From a bacterium (GTDB lineage: Bacteria; Vulcanimicrobiota; Xenobia; Xenobiales; Xenobiaceae), in assembly GCA_017444045.1 (NCBI GenBank), contig JAFSXO010000345.1, positions 1 to 6,058 of the forward strand: a stretch of DNA of 6,058 nt, written 5' to 3'. A model generated the notes under the pieces. It was not told where the DNA came from. It searched no databases and worked only from the letters and a program-made list of their open reading frames with translations. The translations under genes were made by a program, and so were the position numbers. Numbering within the stretch: position 1 is the first letter of the stretch; each line of letters opens with the position of its first letter. Of the stretch, positions 1 to 5,404 are shown piece by piece.

Positions 1-80
1 GGGGTTAGACGAAGGTACAAAACTGGCGATATATTAGAGACGCGGCCAATTGCGGGCTTTCCGCCCTTGCCTGTACTAAA

Positions 81-106
81 GCCTAGCCAAGCGGCCTAGC
101 TGAGCG
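81..106. repeat. 13-bp imperfect tandem repeat
   Basis: GCCTAGCCAAGCG (81-93) is followed directly by GCCTAGCTGAGCG (94-106). The two units match at 11 of 13 positions and differ only at the adjacent CA/TG pair. The repeat lies about 140 bp upstream of the preferred LRR start. It could be a pair of protein-binding half sites or a chance duplication; no partner gene identifies a binder. Confidence 0.5.
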
Positions 107-114
107 GGGCGGGG

Positions 115-199
115 AGCCGTATGCTGCGTCTGGGTGAATTGTCCCGTGCCGGCGGACATTCAGCTGGTGTATGCTCGGCTTTGGGCAGTGGGCATAGCC
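115..199 (+). other. Candidate structured leader RNA segment
   Basis: Several complementary segments are visible. Bases 135-144 and 154-162 form a nine-pair stem (TGAAT-GTCC with GGACATTCA, one unpaired T at 140) around a 9-nt loop. AGCCG at 115-119 is complementary to CGGCT at 176-180 and would enclose it. TATGC occurs twice (120-124 and 170-174), and both copies are complementary to GCATA at 192-196, so alternative pairings are possible. It does not match any riboswitch or housekeeping RNA core that I recognise. It may be a folded 5' leader of the LRR mRNA, a small RNA, or simply GC-rich DNA with chance pairing. Confidence 0.2.
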
Positions 200-234
200 T
201 AATAGTTTTAGCTCGACCGTATTGTCTGGAATGT

Positions 235-238
235 GAGG
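235..238 (+). promoter_or_regulatory. Ribosome binding site deciding the LRR start
   Basis: GAGG lies 8 nt before ATG 247, a good Shine-Dalgarno spacing. The earlier in-frame ATG at 121 has no comparable site at the right distance. This supports translation starting at 247. Confidence 0.65.
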
Positions 239-246
239 TATCAAAT

Positions 247-1224
247 ATGGCTAGAGAATGGGTAGACGGAATAGAGTACGATGGAAATTGTGCGATCAAA
301 GCTAAGCCGGATATAGTAAATGCGGTTTTGCGTGAGGGAACTGTGACGATAGGTGAGGCTGCCTTTGTTGGCTGTGCACGTCTAGAGGAGATAGATTTGC
401 CCAACAGCGTTCAAGAGATAGGGTGTAACGCTTTTGCTGGCTGTACAAGTCTTAAGGTAATTGAGTTGCCTGACAGCGTTAAGGAGATAGGGTGTGGCGC
501 TTTTGCTTTCTGTTCATGTCTTGTAGAAATCAAGTTGTCCAACGGCATTGCGGAGATAAAAACAGGCACATTTGCTGGGTGTGTAAGCCTTCAAATGATT
601 TGGCTGCCCGACAGCATTAAGAAGATTGGGCCAGGTGCATTTGCCGGTTGTACAGATCTTCTGGATATGTGGCTGCCTGAAAGTGTTGAGGTGATAGGAG
701 ATAGTGCTTTTGCTGGCTGTTCAAGTCTTCATTTAATTGATTTGCGCGACAGCATTGATGTGATCGAAAAATTTGTTTTTAAAGGGTGTAGTCATCTGAA
801 GTTTATTAAGATTCCCAGTAGCGTTAACGAAATAGGTTACTATGCTTTTGAAGACTGTACAAGTCTTACTTCCGTGGTGATCCCCAACAGCGTTGAAGTG
901 ATAGGAGATTTTACTTTTGCTCGCTGTTCAAGTCTTGCTTCCGTGGTGATTCCTGATAGCATTGACGTGATAGGATATGGCGCTTTTTGTGGCTGTACAA
1001 GTCTTGCTTCCATAGTGCTTCCAGACGGCGTTATGGAGATCGGAAATGTCGCTTTTTCTGCCTGTTCCAGTCTTGAAATGCTGGTGATTCCCGATAGCGT
1101 TAAGTACTTAGGTGTCGAGGTCTTTTCGGGGTGCACTAACCTTAAGACGGTTAAGCTACCAGCTGGCCTTGAGATATCCGACAGCGTTTTTAAGGACTGC
1201 CCAAATCTTAAAATAGAGCGCTAA
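247..1224 (+). CDS. BspA-type leucine-rich-repeat protein (LRR_5 family)
   Basis: A 325-residue protein built almost entirely of BspA/LRR_5-type leucine-rich repeats. After an N-terminal cap (residues 1 to about 48) come eleven consecutive units of exactly 23 residues (about 49-301) with the pattern LPDSVxxIGxxAFxGCxSLxx, then a shortened last unit and a C-terminal cap ending in CPNLKIER. One cysteine per unit sits in the F-x-G-C position, as is usual for the family. Such repeats form a curved solenoid that binds proteins; BspA of Tannerella is a surface adhesin. Here I see no signal peptide, lipobox, membrane segment, sorting motif or C-terminal secretion domain, so the product is predicted to be cytosolic or exported by a route not visible here. 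The start at 247 is chosen for its GAGG site; a start at 121 would add 42 unlikely residues. The Sel1 gene follows after 55 nt on the same strand. The family call is secure; the target and location are unknown. Confidence 0.9.
   Translation: MAREWVDGIEYDGNCAIKAKPDIVNAVLREGTVTIGEAAFVGCARLEEIDLPNSVQEIGCNAFAGCTSLKVIELPDSVKEIGCGAFAFCSCLVEIKLSNGIAEIKTGTFAGCVSLQMIWLPDSIKKIGPGAFAGCTDLLDMWLPESVEVIGDSAFAGCSSLHLIDLRDSIDVIEKFVFKGCSHLKFIKIPSSVNEIGYYAFEDCTSLTSVVIPNSVEVIGDFTFARCSSLASVVIPDSIDVIGYGAFCGCTSLASIVLPDGVMEIGNVAFSACSSLEMLVIPDSVKYLGVEVFSGCTNLKTVKLPAGLEISDSVFKDCPNLKIER
391..1149 (+). repeat. 69-bp tandem repeats encoding the LRR units
   Basis: Eleven in-frame 69-bp units encode the 23-residue LRRs. 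Most have diverged, but the units around 856-1017 remain very similar in DNA: TGTACAAGTCTTACTTCCGT at 856, TGTTCAAGTCTTGCTTCCGT at 925 and TGTACAAGTCTTGCTTCCAT at 994 are spaced exactly 69 bp apart. A further near copy of the block GCTTTTGCTGGCTGT is found at 430 and at 706. This suggests growth by recent unit duplication, and the unit number may vary between strains. Confidence 0.85.
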
Positions 1225-1228
1225 TGTG

Positions 1229-1257
1229 TTCGCAAAACACTAACTGAATGATATAAA
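1229..1257 (+). promoter_or_regulatory. Candidate promoter for the Sel1-repeat gene
   Basis: TTCGCA (1229-1234, 4 of 6 matches to the -35 consensus) is separated by 17 bp from TATAAA (1252-1257, 5 of 6 matches to the -10 consensus). The predicted transcript would begin near 1264, immediately before the GGGGGA ribosome binding site (1265-1270), giving a very short leader. The -35 overlaps a small inverted repeat GTGTT-CGCAA-AACAC (1226-1240). This is a consensus match only; read-through from the LRR gene is equally possible. Confidence 0.35.
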
Positions 1258-1279
1258 ATTTGTAGGGGGATATATTATT

Positions 1280-3571
1280 ATGCGGTTTTATCGTGGTTTT
1301 GCGCTAATGGCGCTATTAGCCTTGGCTGGTGGTGGCGTGATAGCCGATGAAACAGGCGATCGCGTTTGCGCTGTGGCAGAGCAGACATCTCCGCTCGCGG
1401 CTGTGCAGGCCGATGTGGCACAGCTGTCGCTGTCTGTAGAGCAAAGCAGCATATTTGCCCTGCCCGCAGCCTTGGAGGTTCCCGGCGGCAATACAGACGC
1501 CGATCGGCAAAAGTATGCGGAGAACCTTTTTAAAGAAGCTGAGAGGGGCGATGGCGACGCATTTCTAAAATTAGGCATCTGCTATCTTCACGGCATTGGC
1601 CTGAAGCAAGACGCTAAAGAAGCAACCGAATGCTTTAAGTGCGCTTCCCATTGCGCTGATGATACTTTGCAGAAGAATAAGCGTTTGTATGCCGAAGCTG
1701 AGATTCTCTGCGGTATTTGCTGCCTTCGTGGGTGCGGCGTAGACAAGGATTTCATCAAGGCCAGAAAGCATTTCCGAGATGCTTGCGGGTGCGGTGTTCC
1801 CAGGGCGGAGTATCTTATGGGCGTGTGCTACGCGGAAGGAATTGGGATCGGTAAAAATCTGAGCAGCGCGGCTGACTGGTACTATATAGCCGCTCATTAC
1901 GGCAGTGCTGAGGCCAAAGCTGCGCTAGAGAAAATCAACCGCGATGAGCATATTTACTCTTTGTGGCAAGAAGCATCGCTGCCTAAGGATGTGCTGGCCA
2001 GGGCCGAACGTGGGGAGGCTGAAGCGCAGCTGCAGATAGGCGATTTTTATGCAAGACGCAGCTGTTATTTGCTGGGAAATGAAAAAGAATATTCCAGCTT
2101 AGCCCGCGATTATTACAAACGCGCCGCCGAACAGGGCAACATGCAGGCTATGTGCCGGCTGATGCCTTTTTTCTCAGACAGTGATTTTAATCCCGTTAAA
2201 GAGCTGAGGGACAGATATTTGCCTTTGCTCCTTAAGTCTGACTCGGCCGATATCCTGAATAGTTTAGGGTCCTATTTCTTTGCTACGACTATGGATAAGA
2301 ATATTGGGCGCGCCGAAAGCTTTAAAAAACAGGCCGCAGAAAAAGGCTGCGCAGATGCTCAGTATTCGCTGGGCAACAAGTATGAAGTACGCAGTTGGAC
2401 GGTTGATAAGTATTTGTCGGAGGCTGTTTATTGGTATCACCAGGCTGCCAAGCAGGGGAATCTTAAAGCGGCCATTAGTTTAGATCTGTGTGAAGCCGAT
2501 GAGTATAGCGATCTCGGCGAAACCAAGGACACTGCTTTGATAACGGAATGCTATCGCCGTGCTGCCGAGCAGGGCGATACTCAGGGACAGTATCTATACG
2601 GACTATGCTATGCGAACGGCAATGGCGTCGTCAAGGATGCCGCGCTGGCTGAGCAGTGGTTTGCCAAGGCCGCTAAGCAGAGCTATGTCGATGCCGAATG
2701 CCTTGCTTTGCTGCGCCAGGCCGCGGCTGGAGATCTGCAGGCTCAATGCAAGATCGGCATCCATTTGTATGACAAGTCTGGCATTGATTTTAATGGTTCA
2801 GGTCTCTGTTATACACACCTGTCCAAAATGTGGCTTCATCCGGCTGCCGAAGCTGGCAATGCCGAAGCTCAGTATTATCTAGCTCGTTGCTATAACCTTG
2901 CAGTTCCGGCGGAGTTGAATATTGGGCGCATTCTCAAATGGGACGCTAGGTCTGCAAAACAGGGCTATGCAGATGCACAGATAGCGCTCTATTATCGCTT
3001 AAATACGGTATTTGCGTCTGAGCAGATAACAATCAATCGTATCGCTAAAAAAATCGGTCTTATTGCGGACGATAGCATGGGCGATGTGGCCTTGGCATGG
3101 TTAGTTCGCGCCGCGGATAGTGGCAGTGCCAGAGCGCGGTATATTTTGGCAGGGCGCTGTGCGGATGAGAGCAAGGCAGCAGTGCTGTACGGCCAGGCAG
3201 CAGCGCAGGGCGATAAAGAAGCACTTTTGGCGTGGGGCAGGTGTTATGAGGAAGGCAAGGGGGTAGAAAAGGATTTAGCCAAAGCCGCGGAGATTTATGG
3301 CATTGCCGCCGCCAAGGGGGAGCATGATGCGCAGATCGCGCTGGGCAATATGTATTATTCTGGCTTGGGCGTAGAGCGGGATTATTCCCGGGCTGTGTAT
3401 TGGTATCGCCAGGCTGTTAAAGATATTTATAGCGCTATAAACCACAATCTAGAAGCGGCTGCCAATCTAAGGGACGCCTATATAAATGGGAAGGGCGTTG
3501 AGAAGGATCTGGAACAGGCGGAATACTGGGCGAGTGTAGTTAGCTATCTTGATGGCAGTTCTCTTGACTGA
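1280..3571 (+). CDS. Exported Sel1-like repeat (SLR/TPR-like) protein
   Basis: A 763-residue protein with an N-terminal type I signal peptide: basic MRFYR, a hydrophobic core to about residue 21, and likely cleavage after Ala22 (VIA before DE). A short linker (about 23-80) leads into about 13 Sel1-like repeats, with clear units near 93-123, 137-170, 175-208, 246-286, 358-393, 433-467, 527-562, 645-680, 681-715 and 725-757. The typical features are G-x-x-Y-x-x-G-x-G-V-x-x-D loops and A-x-x-W/Y-x-x-x-A-A-x-x-G helices. Residues about 287-345 and 573-605 fit the pattern poorly, and the unit at 616-644 lacks the usual loop. Sel1 repeats are paired helices that scaffold protein complexes and mediate host interaction or signalling in bacteria. 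No membrane anchor, LPXTG or peptidoglycan-binding domain follows, so the protein is probably periplasmic or secreted. Eleven cysteines fall between residues 101 and 183, unusual for a Sel1 array. The start has a GGGGGA site 9 nt upstream. Partner unknown. Confidence 0.92.
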   Translation: MRFYRGFALMALLALAGGGVIADETGDRVCAVAEQTSPLAAVQADVAQLSLSVEQSSIFALPAALEVPGGNTDADRQKYAENLFKEAERGDGDAFLKLGICYLHGIGLKQDAKEATECFKCASHCADDTLQKNKRLYAEAEILCGICCLRGCGVDKDFIKARKHFRDACGCGVPRAEYLMGVCYAEGIGIGKNLSSAADWYYIAAHYGSAEAKAALEKINRDEHIYSLWQEASLPKDVLARAERGEAEAQLQIGDFYARRSCYLLGNEKEYSSLARDYYKRAAEQGNMQAMCRLMPFFSDSDFNPVKELRDRYLPLLLKSDSADILNSLGSYFFATTMDKNIGRAESFKKQAAEKGCADAQYSLGNKYEVRSWTVDKYLSEAVYWYHQAAKQGNLKAAISLDLCEADEYSDLGETKDTALITECYRRAAEQGDTQGQYLYGLCYANGNGVVKDAALAEQWFAKAAKQSYVDAECLALLRQAAAGDLQAQCKIGIHLYDKSGIDFNGSGLCYTHLSKMWLHPAAEAGNAEAQYYLARCYNLAVPAELNIGRILKWDARSAKQGYADAQIALYYRLNTVFASEQITINRIAKKIGLIADDSMGDVALAWLVRAADSGSARARYILAGRCADESKAAVLYGQAAAQGDKEALLAWGRCYEEGKGVEKDLAKAAEIYGIAAAKGEHDAQIALGNMYYSGLGVERDYSRAVYWYRQAVKDIYSAINHNLEAAANLRDAYINGKGVEKDLEQAEYWASVVSYLDGSSLD

Positions 3572-3611
3572 TTGTTTCTTACAGGAAGAAAAGCCTAGAA
3601 AGACAAACTTA

Positions 3612-3638
3612 GATTATAGTTTCCTATGCACTATAATC
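3612..3638. promoter_or_regulatory. Perfect 9-bp inverted repeat overlapping a consensus -10 box
   Basis: GATTATAGT (3612-3620) and ACTATAATC (3630-3638) are perfect reverse complements with a 9-nt spacer. The right arm contains TATAAT (3632-3637), a perfect -10 hexamer, 21 nt before the preferred lipoprotein start at 3659. The matching -35 is poor (TTAGAT at 3609-3614 with 17-bp spacing), so an activator or an extended contact would be needed. The dyad could be an operator covering the promoter or an mRNA hairpin. It is not an obvious terminator: the stem is AT-rich and no T-run follows on the + strand. Confidence 0.45.
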
Positions 3639-3645
3639 AACAAGC

Positions 3646-3649
3646 GGAG
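3646..3649 (+). promoter_or_regulatory. Ribosome binding site deciding the lipoprotein start
   Basis: GGAG lies 9 nt before ATG 3659. The earlier in-frame ATG at 3626 has no purine-rich site before it and lies in the spacer of the inverted repeat 3612-3638. A start at 3659 also puts a basic MKSR directly at the N-terminus of the signal peptide. Confidence 0.6.
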
Positions 3650-3658
3650 AAAAAAAGG

Positions 3659-4507
3659 ATGAAATCTCGGATTATGAAAATGCTAGCCGTCCCTGCGATA
3701 GCTTTGGGTGTATGCCTGCTCGGCTGCGCTGACGGTAAATGCGACAATGACGGGTGCCCCCAGCCCGGCAATATGGAGCAGGCTGACGTATTGGACGAGG
3801 GCAGCGAGGCACCTGATGTTCGCGAGTATAAAGAAGATGGCTTGCGCCATATCTCAGTTTATATTCCCGAGGCTAAGGTCTTGTCGCGCTCGAATTTTGG
3901 CAACCGTGTGGAAGTCAGAAAGCGCTGGTTTATGATCGCCGCGCTCGATAGCAACGGTCAGCCCTTGGCTGGCTCTGTTCTCGGTCGGGAAGAGCCGAGT
4001 ACGCTTCCCAAAACAGACGGCAAGGATTTGGGCCTTGAAGAGCCGCATATAATTGTACGGGCAGGAGTCCCCGCTCAGACAGACAGGTTCCTTCTGCTTT
4101 GGAATGTGAGCACCAAGGGCTATCCGCCCACGCAATATGTATTTCCCTTGGCCATGGGACATCTGTCTGCCGATAAAGACATTTGTGTTATAGCGCCTGA
4201 CGATATGTTTTCGCCCGATCAGCTAACCGATGGCGAATTCGGCCCCTATTCCGATGAGAAATGCTCCGAGTGGTCGGCCAGCTTTGGCGTGGGAGAGCAG
4301 GTCTATTTCTTCCCTGTGATACGCAACGCTCATGGTGATGAGATTAAGGTGTCCGGTATCGTGAGTATGCATCGGGAAATGCTTGACGATGATCTTAAAG
4401 CAATAAATCCCGGGGCGTCGCTGCTGCATGGCAGCTGGTATGGCGTAGAGGGGGTTATCATGCCTTATCCGATAAGGGTCAGACGTGATGACAGACCGGT
4501 AGAATAG
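3659..4507 (+). CDS. Putative lipoprotein of unknown function
   Basis: A 282-residue protein that I do not recognise. It has a type II (lipoprotein) signal peptide: MKSRIMK, a hydrophobic segment (residues about 8-21) and the lipobox LLGC with the lipidated cysteine at 23. The residue after that cysteine is Ala rather than Asp, so in an enterobacterial-type Lol system the protein would be sorted to the outer membrane. A cysteine-containing acidic linker follows (C28, C33, then many Asp/Glu to about residue 60). The body (about 63-275) alternates short hydrophobic, probably beta-strand segments (HISVYIPEA, RWFMIAALDSNGQPLAGSVL, DRFLLLWNVS, QVYFFPVIRNAHGDEIKVSG) with loops and shows no catalytic motif I know. 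C176 and C202 could form a disulfide. It lies 87 nt after the Sel1 gene on the same strand and may be co-transcribed or read from its own promoter. The starts at 3626 and 3659 share the same frame; I prefer 3659 for its GGAG site. Confidence 0.75.
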   Translation: MKSRIMKMLAVPAIALGVCLLGCADGKCDNDGCPQPGNMEQADVLDEGSEAPDVREYKEDGLRHISVYIPEAKVLSRSNFGNRVEVRKRWFMIAALDSNGQPLAGSVLGREEPSTLPKTDGKDLGLEEPHIIVRAGVPAQTDRFLLLWNVSTKGYPPTQYVFPLAMGHLSADKDICVIAPDDMFSPDQLTDGEFGPYSDEKCSEWSASFGVGEQVYFFPVIRNAHGDEIKVSGIVSMHREMLDDDLKAINPGASLLHGSWYGVEGVIMPYPIRVRRDDRPVE

Positions 4508-4588
4508 CTCTCTGCTGCTCGGCATTTGGGGCCAAAAAGTCTTCGCGTTTCATGTCCAGCGTATTCTGAGGGCATTTGTCTCCGTTTG

Positions 4589-5404
4589 TCATGATGAATG
4601 CTCTAACTGTTGCCTGTATGTCTGCCAATCGCGATCGCTAAAGACGTTAAAGATAACACGGTCTATTCTGTCTGCATGATCGCTGAGCCATTCCCGTACG
4701 CTTTTTACTGCTATGGCGGCTGCGCGGTCGGGAGGAAAGCGAAAAATGCCGGTAGATATGCAGCAGAACGCTATTGAGCGCAGACCTTGCTTTGAGCACA
4801 GGTCCAATGAGCGCTGGTAGCAGCTCGCTAAATCCCGTTCGTGCTCGCTTTTCAGAAGGTCAGATACGATGGGCCCCACAATGTGTATAACGTGACGTGC
4901 GGGTAAATTATAGCCCGCTGTTAACAGTGGAACCGCTGTGGGCTGTTCGTAGTCGGTGCCATGCTGTTGGCGCAAAAGCTCCATTTGACGATGGCATTCT
5001 GCACGCATCTGTATTCCTGCGAAGCTGTGAATGCAATTGTCTATACAGGTGTGCAGAGGCACGAAGCACCCTAACATTTGGCTGTTTGCTGCGTTGACTA
5101 TAGCGTCGGCGCTTAGGCGGGTAATGTCGCCCTGCCAGAGGGACAGCTTTGGCAGGGCGGGATAGGGCATGATGTCAGATAAAGCTACTGCACCTTTATC
5201 TGAGCTTAGCTGGCTCAGATAAAGGTCTTGGATGTGCAGGAATTCATCGCTTATGGGCAGGGGCGGACGGATGTTGGACAGGGCTCGCAGAAGCTGATGC
5301 TTATTCCTGAAACCTGCAGCGGTTAGCGCGAGATAAGCGTCCTCGTTTTCCGTTCGCAGAGCTCTGAGCAGATAATCCAGCCTTTGTTCTTGTATATCAG
5401 GCAT
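4589..5404 (-). CDS. Zinc-type macrodomain protein-ADP-ribose hydrolase
   Basis: A 271-residue protein of the usual length for the zinc-dependent macrodomain hydrolases (SauMacro/SpyMacro class), cytoplasmic enzymes that remove ADP-ribose from modified proteins. An N-terminal helical extension (about 1-80) precedes the macrodomain (about 86-268). Visible motifs are QGDIT (91-95), the ADP-ribose-contacting NAAN (104-107), and the class signature GCF-x-P-x-H-x-C-I-D-N (112-123), whose C113, H118 and C120 match the expected zinc ligands. A second loop STGIFRFP (217-224) corresponds to the phosphate-binding loop, and IVGPIV is at 175-180. All key residues appear intact, so it is probably active. 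Its ATG overlaps the stop of the upstream gene by one base (TAATG), with a CCCTT (read as AAGGG) site 4 nt before it, indicating translational coupling. In Staphylococcus and Streptococcus such genes sit with a GcvH-like lipoyl carrier, a lipoate ligase and a sirtuin; none is present here. A strong inverted repeat lies in codons about 60-71. Confidence 0.93.
   Translation of the reverse strand: MPDIQEQRLDYLLRALRTENEDAYLALTAAGFRNKHQLLRALSNIRPPLPISDEFLHIQDLYLSQLSSDKGAVALSDIMPYPALPKLSLWQGDITRLSADAIVNAANSQMLGCFVPLHTCIDNCIHSFAGIQMRAECHRQMELLRQQHGTDYEQPTAVPLLTAGYNLPARHVIHIVGPIVSDLLKSEHERDLASCYQRSLDLCSKQGLRSIAFCCISTGIFRFPPDRAAAIAVKSVREWLSDHADRIDRVIFNVFSDRDWQTYRQQLEHSS
5175..5226. repeat. 14-bp perfect inverted repeat with a third competing arm
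   Basis: ACCTTTATCTGAGC (5192-5205) and GCTCAGATAAAGGT (5213-5226) are perfect 14-base reverse complements separated by 7 nt. A further copy, TCAGATAAAG, at 5175-5184 matches ten bases of the right arm, so the segment 5194-5203 can pair with either neighbour (9-nt spacer on the second side). It lies wholly inside the macrodomain gene, in the linker between the N-terminal extension and the macrodomain (residues about 60-77). In the mRNA the order is arm 1, arm 2, arm 3, with 1:2 and 2:3 pairing mutually exclusive. No U-run follows, so it is not a typical terminator. It may be an RNA switch, a palindromic insertion or the product of template-switch mutation. Confidence 0.85.

Larger units (their letters stand above)
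1..246. other. Leader/intergenic region upstream of the LRR gene
   Basis: I see no defensible complete gene here. Two short reading frames run in from the left edge and could be the tail of an upstream gene: frame 2 ends at TAG 35-37 (last residues GLDEGTKLAIY) and frame 1 ends at TAG 97-99. Neither is long enough to judge. The stretch from about 91 to 195 is visibly richer in G+C than the LRR gene that follows and contains several complementary segments. A 13-bp tandem repeat lies at 81-106. The ATG at 121 is in frame with the LRR gene, but it lacks a good ribosome binding site and adds a 42-residue extension that looks neither like a signal peptide nor like the repeat family, so I treat it as non-coding leader. 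Confidence 0.5.

Noticed and set aside
52..66. GC hairpin GGGC-TTTCC-GCCC as a terminator
   Set aside because: The stem is only four base pairs and no T-run follows.
1..99. Tail of an upstream + strand gene (frame 2 ending at 37, or frame 1 ending at 99)
   Set aside because: Only 11 or 32 codons are visible, with nothing to choose between the frames and no recognisable motif. It is mentioned in the leader entry but not called as a gene.
114..124. GAGCCGTATGC, resembling the 5' strand of group II intron domain V
   Set aside because: The matching 3' strand of the 34-nt domain V hairpin does not follow, and there is no intron-encoded reverse transcriptase or other intron domain nearby.
121..246. 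42-residue N-terminal extension of the LRR protein from ATG 121
   Set aside because: There is no good ribosome binding site, the residues resemble neither a signal peptide nor LRR sequence, and ATG 247 has GAGG at 8 nt.
2280..2882. Extra + strand open frames inside the Sel1 gene, and several - strand open frames across the LRR, Sel1 and lipoprotein genes
   Set aside because: They overlap well-supported genes in another frame, have basic or low-complexity compositions typical of shadow frames, and lack family motifs or supporting ribosome binding sites.
3575..3591. TTTCTT-ACAGG-AAGAAA hairpin just after the Sel1 stop as a terminator
   Set aside because: It is a six-pair, mostly A-T stem with no downstream T-run, so unlikely to terminate transcription.
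3626..3658. Earlier lipoprotein start giving MHYNQQAEKKR before the signal peptide
   Set aside because: No ribosome binding site precedes it and it lies inside the spacer of an inverted repeat; ATG 3659 has GGAG at 9 nt and a normal lipoprotein signal peptide.
4508..4588. Terminator between the convergent lipoprotein and macrodomain genes
   Set aside because: The best hairpin is TTTG/CAAA around 4525-4536, which is too short, and no stable stem with a T-run is visible for either strand.
1356..4638. Two GCGATCGC octamers (1356-1363 and 4631-4638), like the cyanobacterial HIP1 element
   Set aside because: Two copies in 6 kb fall far short of HIP1 abundance in cyanobacteria, and the gene content does not suggest a cyanobacterium.
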